DNA of 64,000 nt from CAWAVN01 sp963825075 (GCA_963825075.1 CAWGRX010000015.1:310001-374000), one strand, 5' to 3'; numbered from the stretch's first letter, positions 8,305-17,980 are shown. Notes: a model not told the origin generated them from the letters alone. Program-made: numbers and translations.

Positions 8305-9945
8305 TCAATGATTAAACAAAAACTCGCTTGTATTCAGCAGCACCCAGAACACGTCCGCCAGGGCTTTTTTGGAGTCGTTTTGCGGGCCGCCGGTTTCGAC
8401 ATAATTGGCGAAGCGGCTGAGTTCTTGCGGGTCGGGTTTGCGGGTTAACGTCGCCAGGAACAACGTTTCGACCTGGTCTTCCGCGGTGAGGCCGGGGAAC
8501 TCGGCGACGGCGGCCAACGTGTTGCTGCCTTGGAGCTGCGTGGCATTGGTGATCGTTTCACCGTTCATGAGCGCCAATGCTTGGAGCACGGTGGTTTGGC
8601 GTTCCTGCGGGTTGGGGTTTTCGTCGGCGAAGCGTTCCAGGAATTTGCCCTTCGGCGAGTTTTGTTGAAAGTTGATGTCGTAGGACTCGCGGGGATTGAA
8701 TTCCATCTGCATGCCCACGGCTTGGGCCAGGTTATCGAAAATCTGCTCGGCGGAAAGTCCTTTGACCTGCATGCGGGCGAAGTGGTAAGGCTCCGACGGC
8801 GAACCGCCCCGGCTCGATCGTTGGTAGGCGTTGCTGGCGGTGACGGCTTTGATGAAAAACTTCAGATCGAACTTGTGCTTCACCATTTCGCGGGCGAGGT
8901 CATTCAAGAGTTCGGGATGCGAAGGCGGGTTGTTCTCGCTGAAATCATCGACCGGCGACACGAAGCCCCGCCCGAAGAAATAATCCCAGAGCCGATTGAC
9001 GGCCATGCGGGAAAAGTAGGGGTTGTCTTTGTCGGTCACCCAACGGGCGAGGCTCTCGCGGGAACTGTCGCCCAGCCGAAACGAGGGCCTGGTCCCATCC
9101 AAAAACGCGGCCGAGACGACTTCTTCGGTGTCGGGAATCGTCAAGGTTCTGCGGGCGAAGAACTCCGCGATCGGTCCCAGGCTGCCGCCCCGTCCCGGCC
9201 GGCGTTCCATGCCCGCGAAGAACGTCGCAAATTGCCAGAACTCCTTTTGCTGCCAATGGTCGAAGGGATGGTTGTGGCATTGGGCGCATTCCAGCCGGAC
9301 CCCCAAAAACATCCGCGACGTGCTGGCGCCCAGGTTTTCGGGCTTGATTTGCTTGGATTGATAAAAGGCCGTCGGGCTGACGGATTGCCCGTTGATCGGC
9401 GCGGTGAGCAGTTCATACACCAACTGGTCGTAGGGCGTGTTGTCGCTGAGTTTGTCGCGAAGCCAGGCTTCAAAACCCGGCACTTGGAAACGGGTCCCAA
9501 AATCGGTCGCGGCTTCGGGCATCAACACACTCCGCCAATACCTCGCGAAGTGCGTGACGTAGCCCGCATCGTTCAAGAGCCGTTCTACCAGCCGGCGGCG
9601 TTTGTCGGGAGAGTTGTCGTTCAAAAACGCCCGCGCCTCGGCGACCGTGGGAATCCGCCCCGCAATATCCAAAGACGTTCGCCTGAGGAATTCCGCATCA
9701 CCCGCCAAGGGTGCGGGGGCGATGTTCTCTTCGTCCAGACGACGGTTGATGAATTGATCGATCACCGCTGCGACCCGGGCGACTTCATCCAGCGGTTTCT
9801 GGGCGACGGCGGCTTCCTCCTCCGCGGGAAGCTTTGGAACGGCGGCAATTAAAAGTAGGGTGGGCACCGCCCACCACCAAGCGAGAGACAATGACAGTTT
9901 GGTGGGCGATGCCCACCCTACGGAGTTTCGAGAGGAAGTAATCAC
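8305..9945 (-). CDS. DUF1549/DUF1553 exported protein
   Basis: A 546-residue protein. After an N-terminal hydrophobic signal it has the DUF1549 region (VIDQFINRRLDEENIAPAP, RRTSLDIAGRIPTVAEARAF, FARYWRSVLMPEA) with the CAQCHNHPFDHW motif at about residues 219-230, and a DUF1553 region (LARWVTDKDNPYFSRMAVNR, LWDYFFGRGFV, ALALMNGETITNATQ, TLTRKPDPQELSRF). These proteins accompany DUF1501 proteins in planctomycetes. CxxCH-type motifs suggest metal or heme contact, but the reaction is unknown. Its ATG overlaps the stop of the upstream WD40 gene by 4 bp (ATGA). The first 30 residues (VGWASPTKLSLSLAWWWAVP) are encoded by a palindromic repeat, so the signal peptide seems to be made from repeat DNA. 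Confidence 0.9.
   Translation of the reverse strand: MITSSRNSVGWASPTKLSLSLAWWWAVPTLLLIAAVPKLPAEEEAAVAQKPLDEVARVAAVIDQFINRRLDEENIAPAPLAGDAEFLRRTSLDIAGRIPTVAEARAFLNDNSPDKRRRLVERLLNDAGYVTHFARYWRSVLMPEAATDFGTRFQVPGFEAWLRDKLSDNTPYDQLVYELLTAPINGQSVSPTAFYQSKQIKPENLGASTSRMFLGVRLECAQCHNHPFDHWQQKEFWQFATFFAGMERRPGRGGSLGPIAEFFARRTLTIPDTEEVVSAAFLDGTRPSFRLGDSSRESLARWVTDKDNPYFSRMAVNRLWDYFFGRGFVSPVDDFSENNPPSHPELLNDLAREMVKHKFDLKFFIKAVTASNAYQRSSRGGSPSEPYHFARMQVKGLSAEQIFDNLAQAVGMQMEFNPRESYDINFQQNSPKGKFLERFADENPNPQERQTTVLQALALMNGETITNATQLQGSNTLAAVAEFPGLTAEDQVETLFLATLTRKPDPQELSRFANYVETGGPQNDSKKALADVFWVLLNTSEFLFNH
9855..9922. repeat. GTAGGGTGGGCACCGCCCACC palindrome within a coding region
   Basis: The left arm starts GTAGGGTGGGCACCGCCCAC (9855). 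The right arm is TGGTGGGCGATGCCCACCCT (9900-9919), its near-perfect inverse. The whole element lies in frame within codons 8-31 of the DUF1549 gene. Confidence 0.85.
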
Positions 9946-11939
9946 GGCGTCTCCTTGGGTGGTTTTTCGGCCGAAGCGGGACGATTCAGACAGGATTGCA
10001 CGGTTTGGGTGAGAGAGTTTTTGCCCTCGGATAATTTCCAGATTTCGACGAACTCGTTGCCGTCGGCGGCGAATAGCAAACTCCCATCACGGCTGAAGGC
10101 GACCGCGAACACATCGTCGGTGCCTCCCAATCGGCGTTCGATTTCCCGCCGTTCGAAATTCCAGATGTTAATGTTCCCGGTCTGAAGTCCCGCCGCGAGA
10201 AATTTGCCGTCGGCAGAACACGCCACCGGCCGCGCGGCCAGGCCGTTGCGGAAGGTGAGCGATTCCCGCAGCCCGTTCAAATCGTAAAGTTGCAGAATCC
10301 CATCTTGGGAGAGGGAACACAACCGGGAGCCATCGGGCGTGAAAGTCAGCGAGCGCACGGCGTGGGTGTGGTTGTCGAATTGGGCCAGCTTCGTACCGTC
10401 CACCGCATCGTGAATCACCACCCGCCCCGGCGTTCGCTCGGTCCACCGTCCGCTGCACGAAGCGAGTTTCGTGCCGTCGGGAGAAAATGCCACATCATAC
10501 ACCGGCAGTCCGTGGTCGCTGAGCCTGCGCAGTTGCTTGCCCTCCGGCAGCGAGAACACATCGAGGGCCGGGGTTTTCGAGTAGCCCACCGCCAGTTGAT
10601 GGCCGGCGGGCGAAATGGCCAGGCACCTGAGATTATCCGCCAACGTCAGCGTGGACGAGATTTCGCCCGTCTCGGTGTTCCAGATCGTGACATTTTCGCT
10701 GCGCCAACTGGCGGCGGCGAGGAGTTTTCCATCCGGCGAAAACTCCAAGCAATCCACGGTGGATTCAAAACCTTCCAGAACCCGGCTGCGCTCGAGGGTG
10801 GTGAGATCCCAAAGCTCCACAAACCCGCCCTGCCCGCCGACGGCGAGCGTGTTGCCGTCGGGCGACAGCGACAGGGACCAGACTTTTCCCGCCGGGATGG
10901 GGAGCTTGGCGAGAACCGGTTCCAAAGGCAACATGGCCTGCCAGGCTTGGAGAGTTCCATCCAAACCGCCGGTATAAAGCGTTTTGCCGTCGCTCGCGAC
11001 CGCCAGACCAGTGAGCAGGTCGTCATGCCCGTTGAGATTTTGCAGCCATTTTTTGCTCGGAATCGACCAAGTCTTGACCCGACCGCCCCGCGTGCCCGCC
11101 AGGACAGACAATCCGTCCGGGGAGAACATCGCGGTTTGGGGATGTGTGTCCTGTTCGTCGGGGCCGACAATGGCAAACGACTGCTCGGCTTTTTTGGTTT
11201 TTAGATCCCAAATCTCGATTTTGCCTTCTTCGGGAACGGTCAGAAACTTTTTCCCGTCCGGCGAGAAGTCCACGGCTTGGATGCGAGTGGTTTTCGCGGG
11301 CAAAGGCTCCTGATGCTCCCCGGTTTTGACGTTCCAAAACCGCACGATGCCTTCGTCGCCCGCCGAGGCCAGTGTTTTTCCATCGGGAGAGAAGGCGATT
11401 GTCCGCACGGTCCCGGCGTGGCCTTCCCATTGGGCCGTTTGAATGCCGGCTTCGACACCCCACAGCCGGACCGTTTTGTCATAACCCGCAGAAGCTAGAA
11501 TAGATCCATCGGGCGAAAATGTCAGAGAGGTGATCCAATTCGTATGCCCGGTGAGCGTAAATTGCAGCCGGCCTGAAGGAAGATGCCACAGCCGAATTTT
11601 GCCGTCGAAGCCGGCACTGGCGAGATACTTCCCCATTGGAGCAAACGCCACCGCAGAGACGATCCCCTCATGTCCGCTAAGCACATGCTCGATTTTGCGG
11701 GAGATAGTGTTGCGAACGAGAATCCGCCCGTCTTCCCTCCCAGCGGCGATGAGTTTTCCATCCGGCGAAACCGCCAGCGACCACACCGCAGGTCCCGACC
11801 GCTCTATGGTTTTCGGAGCGGGTTCATACTCCAGGGGGGTTGCATCCTGGGCCGACACCGGCATCGGCCCGCCCAAACAGCACGCCGCCCCCGCCCAACA
11901 CAGCAAGAGAAAACCTGGGGCAGCCGCAAACCGGGCCAT
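9942..11939 (-). CDS. Exported WD40-repeat protein
   Basis: A 665-residue protein with a signal peptide (FLLLCWAGAACCLGGPMPVSA) and about a dozen WD40 repeats of the form FSPDGKxLASAGxDGxIRLW from about residue 50 to 650, enough for two seven-bladed propellers. It is the first gene of a minus-strand run ending in the HTTM gene. Its stop overlaps the DUF1549 start (ATGA), which suggests translational coupling. WD40 proteins next to DUF1549 and DUF1501 are standard in planctomycetes, where fused versions also occur, so a scaffold role in the same periplasmic assembly is a reasonable inference. The ligand is unknown. Confidence 0.9.
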   Translation of the reverse strand: MARFAAAPGFLLLCWAGAACCLGGPMPVSAQDATPLEYEPAPKTIERSGPAVWSLAVSPDGKLIAAGREDGRILVRNTISRKIEHVLSGHEGIVSAVAFAPMGKYLASAGFDGKIRLWHLPSGRLQFTLTGHTNWITSLTFSPDGSILASAGYDKTVRLWGVEAGIQTAQWEGHAGTVRTIAFSPDGKTLASAGDEGIVRFWNVKTGEHQEPLPAKTTRIQAVDFSPDGKKFLTVPEEGKIEIWDLKTKKAEQSFAIVGPDEQDTHPQTAMFSPDGLSVLAGTRGGRVKTWSIPSKKWLQNLNGHDDLLTGLAVASDGKTLYTGGLDGTLQAWQAMLPLEPVLAKLPIPAGKVWSLSLSPDGNTLAVGGQGGFVELWDLTTLERSRVLEGFESTVDCLEFSPDGKLLAAASWRSENVTIWNTETGEISSTLTLADNLRCLAISPAGHQLAVGYSKTPALDVFSLPEGKQLRRLSDHGLPVYDVAFSPDGTKLASCSGRWTERTPGRVVIHDAVDGTKLAQFDNHTHAVRSLTFTPDGSRLCSLSQDGILQLYDLNGLRESLTFRNGLAARPVACSADGKFLAAGLQTGNINIWNFERREIERRLGGTDDVFAVAFSRDGSLLFAADGNEFVEIWKLSEGKNSLTQTVQSCLNRPASAEKPPKETP

Positions 11940-12184
11940 TGTGAAGCTTCCTTAAATAATCAGCGGGTGTCGAATGACGAGAAGAGAACTCTCTGAGTAT
12001 GATTCGCCCGAGAAGGAAATTTGTTTACGAAAAAACCAAAACTTGCAAATTTTGTGCGTTGGTCATTGGGGCGTGGTCATTGGTCATTCCTCCGTGAGAG
12101 GTTATACTCAAAAACCAAGCGATTGGTTTTAGACAAATTGTCTTTCACCCCCTATCACAACCAGAATACGGCGAGAATTCAAGA

Positions 12185-13518
12185 ATGGATCTCCGGCTTT
12201 TTTTGCAATTGGCACAATTTTTCGTTTTATGCCTTTCTGCTTCGCCTAGTTTGGCGGACGATTGGCCGCAGTGGCTCGGACCCCACCGCGATAGCGTTTG
12301 GCGGGAAGAAGGCGTAGTCACCGAGTTTCCCAAGGACGGACTGCCCGTGCGATGGCGGGTTCCCGTGGGCGGCGGTTATGCGGGACCCGCGGTGGCGGAC
12401 GGTTTGGTTTACGTCTCCGATTTCGTGAAGGAAGCGGGCGAAGCCTTCAACAACCCCGGCAAGCGGGCGGACCTCAAGGGCAAAGAACGCGTGCTTTGCG
12501 TGAAAGTTTCCGACGGCTCGGAAGTCTGGAAGCACGAAAACGATTGCACCTATAAAATCTCCTATCCCGCCGGTCCTCGGGCGACGCCCACGGTGGCGGA
12601 TGGCAAAGTTTACGTCCTGGGGGCCGAGGGCGATTTGTTCTGCCTCGACGCCAAGACCGGCCGCGAACTCTGGTCCAAGAATTTCAAGGAAGACTACAGA
12701 GCCGAGACTCCGATTTGGGGTTTCGCGGGGCATCCGCTGGTCGAGGGCAACAAAGTGTTCTGCATCGTCGGCGGCAAGGACAGCGTGGCCGTTGCCTTCG
12801 ACAAAGACACCGGCAAGGAACTCTGGCGATCCCTCTCCGCGAGCGCCCCGGTTACGCAGCCCCCACCATGATCGAAGCCGCGGGTAAGAAGCAGCTTGTG
12901 ATTTGGGATGCCGACAATCTCAACAGCCTCAATCCGGAAACGGGGAAGGCGTATTGGTCGATCGCCCTCAAACCGAGCTTTGACATGTCGATCATGGTTC
13001 CCAGGAAAGAGGGGAATTTCCTCTTCGCGAGCGGCATCGGCGAAGTCGCGAAACTCATCGAACTCGATCAAGACCAACCCGGTGCGAAAACCGTGTGGGA
13101 AGGCGAAGGCACCAAGAATGCGGTATATTGTGCGAACAGTACGCCCTTTATCGAAGAGGGCACGATTTATGGAGTGGATTGCAAACCGGGTTGTTTGCGG
13201 GCGGTCGATTTGAAGACCGGCGAGCGGTTATGGCAAAGTTTCGAGCCGACCACCGGCAAACGTCCCGCCAGCCACGGCACGGCGTTTCTGGTGAAGCATC
13301 AGCCCAGCGGAAAATTTTTCTTGTTCAGCGAACAGGGCGATCTGATCGCGGCGAATCTGAGCCGGGAGGGTTACCAGGAAATTAGCCGGTTCCATGTGCT
13401 GGAACCGACCGGCGAAGCCTTCGGGCGAAACGTCGTCTGGTCCCACCCCGCCTTTGCCAACCAATGCGTCTTTGCAAGAAACGACAAAGAACTGGTCTGC
13501 GTGTCGCTCAAAAAGTGA
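12185..13518 (+). CDS. Exported PQQ-like beta-propeller protein (one frame break)
   Basis: It starts with a signal peptide (MDLRLFLQLAQFFVLCLSAS) and the DDWPQWLGPHRDSVW motif, the WPQWRGPxRDG-type entry common to planctomycete PQQ-like (BamB-like) propellers. Repeats follow: YAGPAVADGLVYVSD, VLCVKVSDGSEVWKHE, YVLGAEGDLFCLDAKTGREL, VAFDKDTGKELW. At about 12841 one base is missing; adding a C restores ELWRSLSAERPGYAAPTMIE and gives about 444 residues. The downstream frame continues with KQLVIWDADNLNSLNPETGK and ends in FARNDKELVCVSLKK. Such proteins are usually scaffolds and not PQQ enzymes, since no catalytic motif is visible. Confidence 0.85.
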
Positions 13519-13534
13519 AGGCGGAACGCTCGCA

Positions 13535-13639
13535 TCAAAGGTGCGGCTCGCGAGTCGCCATGTAAAAGAAGATCGCGCCGCTGAAAAGGGACAGCGAATA
13601 AATGGTGAGCATTTCCGGATCGAAGAAATGAGACAACAT
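13535..13639 (-). CDS. Tiny single-pass membrane protein (34 aa)
   Basis: MLSHFFDPEMLTIYSLSLFS continues into GAIFFYMATREPHL, with one transmembrane helix from about residue 10 to 28. A strong ribosome binding site (GGGAGGAAG, about 4 bases before the ATG) supports translation. It lies convergent to the PQQ-like gene and divergent from the cupredoxin-like gene. I do not recognise the family. It resembles small accessory subunits of membrane complexes only in size and topology. Confidence 0.55.
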   Translation of the reverse strand: MLSHFFDPEMLTIYSLSLFSGAIFFYMATREPHL

Positions 13640-13866
13640 AACGCTTCCTCCCTGAATCTGAATGAATGATAACTGGCCATTCGGATATACGACGGCTGGC
13701 CGGCGGGTTTTCATCCGATTCAAAAAAATTCCCCCGCCGTTCATTACGCAATCGGAATGCCAAACGGCCCACAAAATCCGCAACATTCGTATTAACAATA
13801 ACTTACAGCAATTCCTTGGAAAAGGACGGCCTGTCAAATTCCTCGAAATCGGCAGGGGATTGATTG

Positions 13867-14703
13867 ATGAACCTCCAAACTGGCAGAACAATGCGCAACA
13901 TCTTGAGAATCAACCAGAACGGACTGATCTGCCTAATCCTCGTATTTTTTGCGACCTCGGCTTCCGCTGCCGATGACGCGGGCAAAACCGATTGGGGCAC
14001 ACTGACCGGGCGGTTTGTCTATGATGGCGTTCCCCCCAAACGCGAGCTGGTGGAACTCAACAAGGACTTGGAGTTTTGCGGGCCGCTCAAGCCTCGGGAC
14101 GAGGAATTAATCGTGGACGCCAAGTCGCGGGGCCTCAAGAACGTGGTGCTCTGGCTGGAGCCGAAGTCGGACCAGCCGCCGCCGGTGCATCCGGATTATC
14201 AAAAGTCGGCGGACGATCAAGTCCGGTTGGACAACGACAAGTGCCGATTCGATCCGCACATCTGCGTGTTGCGGACTTCGCAGACGCTGGTCATCGGCAA
14301 CAAGGACAAAATCAACCACCAGGCCGCGGCGTTCTTCTTCAAGAACGATCCCTTCAACGAAAGCATTCCGCCGGGCCAGACGGTCGAAAAGAAACTGCCC
14401 AAGGCGGAAAAACTTCCCGCCAAGGTCACCTGCCCGATTCACGCTTGGATGTCCGCCTATCTTGTGGTGAAGGATCATCCTTACTTGGCGGTCACCGACA
14501 AGGACGGCAAGTTTGAACTCAAAAACCTGCCCGCCGGCGAGTGGACAATCCGCGTCTGGCACGAGGAGCCGGGCTACATCAAACAGGCCACCGTCTCGGG
14601 CGCAGAAAAAACCTGGGACGCCGGCCAGGCCACCGTCAACATCAAGCCCGGCAACAACACCTGGGGCGACGTCAAATTGTCGCCGGCGCTGTTCAAAAAA
14701 TAA
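13867..14703 (+). CDS. Exported plastocyanin-like / carboxypeptidase-regulatory-like protein
   Basis: About 278 residues. A signal peptide (GLICLILVFFATSASA) is followed by GTLTGRFVYDGVPPKRELVE. A central cupredoxin-like part contains NKDKINHQAAAFFF and the CPIHAWMSAYLVV motif at about residue 190, where Cys, His and Met could form a type-1 copper site with an upstream His. The C-terminal DKDGKFELKNLPAGEWTIRV is the Ig-like carboxypeptidase regulatory fold. Planctomycete homologues are often labelled 'methylamine utilization protein'. ATG 13867 directly follows a TTG; 13891 is an alternative start that still keeps the signal. Electron transfer to the neighbouring PQQ-type proteins is possible but not shown. 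Confidence 0.75.
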   Translation: MNLQTGRTMRNILRINQNGLICLILVFFATSASAADDAGKTDWGTLTGRFVYDGVPPKRELVELNKDLEFCGPLKPRDEELIVDAKSRGLKNVVLWLEPKSDQPPPVHPDYQKSADDQVRLDNDKCRFDPHICVLRTSQTLVIGNKDKINHQAAAFFFKNDPFNESIPPGQTVEKKLPKAEKLPAKVTCPIHAWMSAYLVVKDHPYLAVTDKDGKFELKNLPAGEWTIRVWHEEPGYIKQATVSGAEKTWDAGQATVNIKPGNNTWGDVKLSPALFKK

Positions 14704-14750
14704 TCCACCCAATGCTTTCGAAAAAAGTTTGATGAGGCGGACGACCAAAG

Positions 14751-14930
14751 ATGTTGACGCGCGGCAATATCAAACTCATGGCATTTCTGATTGGCTTCCC
14801 CCTGTTTGTGGCGACATTCGGGCAGGCCATGGGAGCGGGTGAGGCGGGAGATATGGAGGAATTTTATTTTTGGGGGTCGTTTGCGTTGCTCGGTCTCATT
14901 ATGTGGCTGTGGGGAGTGTTCTCCCCATGA
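14751..14930 (+). CDS. Small membrane protein (59 aa)
   Basis: MLTRGNIKLMAFLIGFPLFV opens the protein, and YFWGSFALLGLIMWLWGVFS ends it. It therefore has two hydrophobic helices joined by an acidic loop (GEAGDMEE). It starts 48 bp after the cupredoxin-like gene on the same strand, so it is probably cotranscribed. No family is recognised. A role as a small membrane partner of the exported copper or PQQ proteins is only a guess from position. Confidence 0.5.
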   Translation: MLTRGNIKLMAFLIGFPLFVATFGQAMGAGEAGDMEEFYFWGSFALLGLIMWLWGVFSP

Positions 14931-15131
14931 CATAATCGACGAAAAGGTTTGTTTCCTGGTTCCCGAATGACACGTAGGGAATTCTCTTCGAGAGTGTTTT
15001 ATTGATTATCCATTCCGACTGCCTGGCTTTTCATTCGTTATATCTGTGTTATTCGTGGTTAAATATCTATCACATAGATCTTCAAGTACACCATTTTCCT
15101 GTCCATGACTTTACCAAGAAAGATTGACACC

Positions 15132-16313
15132 ATGAGATTGACTGCTTGTTTGTTTGCGTCTGTTATGGCCTTTGTGTTTGCGGGCGAGACCTGGGGGGCG
15201 GTGGATGAATCGCCTTTGCCGTTTCAGACCGTGCGGGCGTTTCCCGAATTGCGATTCGATCGGCCGATCGTCGTCACTTCACCCCAAGACGGCACGAACC
15301 GCTTGTTCGTGGCGGGACAGAAGGGCCAGATCCATGTGTTTCCCAATGATCAATCCGTCGAAGAAGCCCCGCTGTTTTTGGACATCACGTCCAAGGTGGT
15401 TTACAAGGAGAAGGAAAACGAAGAGGGCCTGTTGGGACTGGCGTTTCATCCTGACTATAAGACCAACGGCGAGTTCTATATCTACTACACCACCACGGAT
15501 GCGGAGCACACGTCCGTCATTTCGAGGTTCCGCGTGTCGAAGGACGATCCCAATAAAGCCGACGCCGACTTTGAGGAAGAAGTCATGCGAATCAAGCAGC
15601 CCTTCTGGAACCACAACGGCGGCACGATCGAGTTCGGTCCCGACGGCTATCTCTACATCGGCCTAGGCGACGGCGGCAAAGCGAACGATCCCTTCAAGAA
15701 CGGCCAGAACCTGGGAACGCTGTTAGGGTCCATTCTGCGGATCGACGTGGACCACAAAGATCCCGGCAAGGGCTATGCTATCCCCAAGGACAATCCTTTC
15801 GTCAATAAGAAGAACGCCCGCCCGGAAATCTGGGCTTATGGCCTCAGGAACGTGTGGCGGCTGTCGTTCGATAGGAAAACGGGCGTGCTCTGGGCCGGGG
15901 ACGTGGGGCAGGATCTCTGGGAAGAAATCGACATCATCAAAAAGGGCGGCAACTACGGCTGGAACGTCCGCGAAGCGCTGCATCCCTTCCCGCCCGGCAG
16001 CCAATCTTCCAAGGACGGCTATATCGACCCCATCTGGGAATACCATCACACCATCGGAAAATCCATCACCGGCGGCCCGGTGTATCGCGGCAAAAAGTAT
16101 CCCCAGCTTCAGGGCTACTACATCTACGGCGACTACGTCACCGGCAAGATCTGGGGCCTCAAGTATGATGAGAAAACCCAAACTGTCACCGCCAACCGCC
16201 CTATCGCCAGCAGCAAACTGCCGATCATGTCCTTCGGCGAAGATGCGAACGGCGAAATCTACCTCACCACAACCTTTGGCGTGCTTTACACTCTCGCCCC
16301 GATGGATGAGTGA
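15132..16313 (+). CDS. PQQ-dependent sugar dehydrogenase (glucose/sorbosone dehydrogenase family)
   Basis: A 393-residue exported protein (MRLTACLFASVMAFVFAGET). Family motifs: PIVVTSPQDGTNRLFVAGQK, EGLLGLAFHPDYKTNGEFYI, the HNGGTIEFGPDGYLYIGLGD block (the substrate-base His and Ca/PQQ-loop region), PEIWAYGLRNVWRLSFD (the RNPWR-like segment), LWAGDVGQDLWEEIDII and GGNYGWNVREA. These match soluble aldose/sorbosone dehydrogenase propellers, which oxidise sugars with PQQ and pass electrons to acceptors. Whether PQQ is bound is uncertain, because many planctomycete relatives are divergent. An in-frame ATG at 15105 would add nine residues; 15132 puts the signal peptide at the N-terminus. A MITE-like element follows the gene. 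Confidence 0.9.
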   Translation: MRLTACLFASVMAFVFAGETWGAVDESPLPFQTVRAFPELRFDRPIVVTSPQDGTNRLFVAGQKGQIHVFPNDQSVEEAPLFLDITSKVVYKEKENEEGLLGLAFHPDYKTNGEFYIYYTTTDAEHTSVISRFRVSKDDPNKADADFEEEVMRIKQPFWNHNGGTIEFGPDGYLYIGLGDGGKANDPFKNGQNLGTLLGSILRIDVDHKDPGKGYAIPKDNPFVNKKNARPEIWAYGLRNVWRLSFDRKTGVLWAGDVGQDLWEEIDIIKKGGNYGWNVREALHPFPPGSQSSKDGYIDPIWEYHHTIGKSITGGPVYRGKKYPQLQGYYIYGDYVTGKIWGLKYDEKTQTVTANRPIASSKLPIMSFGEDANGEIYLTTTFGVLYTLAPMDE

Positions 16314-16422
16314 GAAGCAGCACGACGAAAGTTTGCCCTTCCACGAATCCGGATCGGAGGTCTTCGCGGGTCGATGATTGTCCTGGTCCGGGTTCAAGAA
16401 GGGGCTGCGGAAATCGGCCTTT

Positions 16423-16681
16423 AGGACCGTTCGAGAAATAGCTGTCCGAACAGAAGCCGGAACGCGCTCGCGTCCGGTTATGTCCGGGAACCGGGCTAGG
16501 GCCGCAAAATTTGGCATTGACGTGTGGAAATGAGGGTAATAATTTGCGCATCCCTCGGAAAAGGTTGAAAACCCCAAGAGCAATCACCGATGCGACGGTA
16601 AGCTGCGACAATCTCGTCAACTCCATTTAACCCCAGGCTAGCCAGCGGTGAAAATGCGACAATTATTCTTCGAGTGACCTT
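16423..16681. mobile_element. MITE-like element, copy 2 (about 259 bp, with an internal insertion)
   Basis: The left end is AGGACCGTTCGAGAAATAGC then TGTCCGA. The right end is GCGACAATTATTCTTCGAGT then GACCT, the inverse-repeat partner seen in copies 1 and 3. The interior shares CCGGAACGCGCTCGCGTCCG with the core family. It is about 120 bp longer than copy 1 because unrelated sequence (about 16505-16625) splits the GGGCTAGGGC/GGCTAGCC core. No ORF is credible inside. Confidence 0.7.
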
Positions 16682-16694
16682 TAATCAAGAATCG

Positions 16695-17980
16695 TCATTC
16701 AGACATTGCAATCAGTTTCTTGAGGTCCTCGAAAAATCGCGGGTAGGTTTTTGCGGTGCAGCCGGGGTCGGCGATTTCGATGCCGGGGACTTTGAGGCCG
16801 ATGAGCGCGAAACTCATCGCCATGCGGTGGTCGTCGTAGGTTTCGATGCGGGCGGGCGAGACGGGGCCGGGATGCACGGTGAGGGCGTCGTGCTCGTCGT
16901 CCACTTGAAGCCCCAAGCGGCGGAGTTCCGTGGCGAGGGCGGCGATGCGGTCGGTTTCCTTGTGGCGAATGTGGCCGATCCGCGAAATCCGCGTGGGACC
17001 TTCCGCGAACACGGCGACAGAGGCCAGCGTCTGGGCGGTGTCGCTGATGGCGTTCATATCGATGTTGATGCCTTTGAGCGGCCCGCCTTTGACGGTAATC
17101 GCATCGGATCGGCATTTCACCTCGCAGCCCATCTGGGCCAAGGCCTCGACAAATTCCACATCGCCTTGCAGGGCATGTTCCGGGAGGCCTTCCACGGTGA
17201 CTTCGCCGCCGGTGATCGCCGCGGCCGCGAAAAAATAGCTCGCGGCGGAGGCGTCGGGTTCGATGGGGTACTCGGTGCCGCGATAGCGCTGCGGTTCGAT
17301 GCGGTAAACGTCCGGAGACACAGGCTCGGCCGCCACGTCGAATTTGGCCATCACGCCCAGGGTCATTTCCACATACGGCCGGGAGACCAATTCCCCCTCG
17401 ATGTGCAGTTCCACCGGCTGTTTGGCTCCGGGCGATGCGATCAACAGCGCACTCAAAAACTGGCTGGAAATGTCGCCCGCGATGGTCGCCGATCCCCCGC
17501 GAAGCCCCTGCGATTTGACGAGCACCGGCGGGCAGCCGGTGTCTTTCTCGCATTCGACGTGGGAACCTAGCCGGTTCAAGGCATCGACCAGCGGAGCAAC
17601 CGGACGCTGCCGCATTCGCGGGTTGCCGTCCAAGCGAAAAATGCCATGCCCCAAGGCGCACACGGCGGTGAGAAACCGAATGCTCGTGCCGCTGTTTTCC
17701 AGCCACAGATCGGCCACTCGCGCGGGCGGGACGCCGGCACAACCCTCGACCTCGGCGACGCAGTTTTCGGCATCGTGCCGGACTTCGATGCCCAGGCGAT
17801 TGAGGCTTTCAATCATCACACGGGTGTCGGTGCTGTCGAGCACGCCCACCAATCGGCTGTCTCCCTCCGCGAGCGCGGCAATCGCCAGCGCAGGTTGGTG
17901 AGGCTCTTGGAGCCGGGCGGCCGGATCGATCCCCGAATGGGACCGGAGACCGGGGTGATGATTTCAACGTCTTTCGCCAT
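16695..17980 (-). CDS. aroA: 3-phosphoshikimate 1-carboxyvinyltransferase (EPSP synthase), one frame break
   Basis: EPSP synthase joins shikimate-3-phosphate and PEP in the shikimate pathway. The N-terminus MAKDVEIITPVSGPIRGSIR then PPGSKSLTN carries the shikimate-phosphate binding SKSxTNR motif. Further on come ENSGTSIRFLTAVCALG, GNPRMRQRP (the GDxxLRxRP-type PEP motif), SSQFLSALLIASPGA, HIEGELVSRPYVEMTLGVM, and DDHRMAMSFALIGLK near the end. At about 17892 one base is missing: AACCTGCGC should read AACCGTGCGC (TNRALAIAALAEG). Corrected length is about 428 residues, normal for the family. An essential biosynthetic gene broken by one base argues for a sequence error. It has no obvious operon partners. 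Confidence 0.93.

Noticed and set aside
8530..9852. Long open frame (about 440 codons) antisense to the DUF1549 gene
   Set aside because: It has no domain, no signal and composition typical of the reverse complement of a GC-rich coding sequence. The sense frame shows clear family motifs.
12020..12110. Simple repeat around GGTCATTGGGGCGTGGTCATTGGTCATTCC as a mobile element
   Set aside because: It is only three imperfect short units with no ends or second copy visible.
16264..16626. Frame inside the MITE-like element on the minus strand
   Set aside because: The reading is made from element ends and unrelated insert. It lacks a ribosome binding site and family features.
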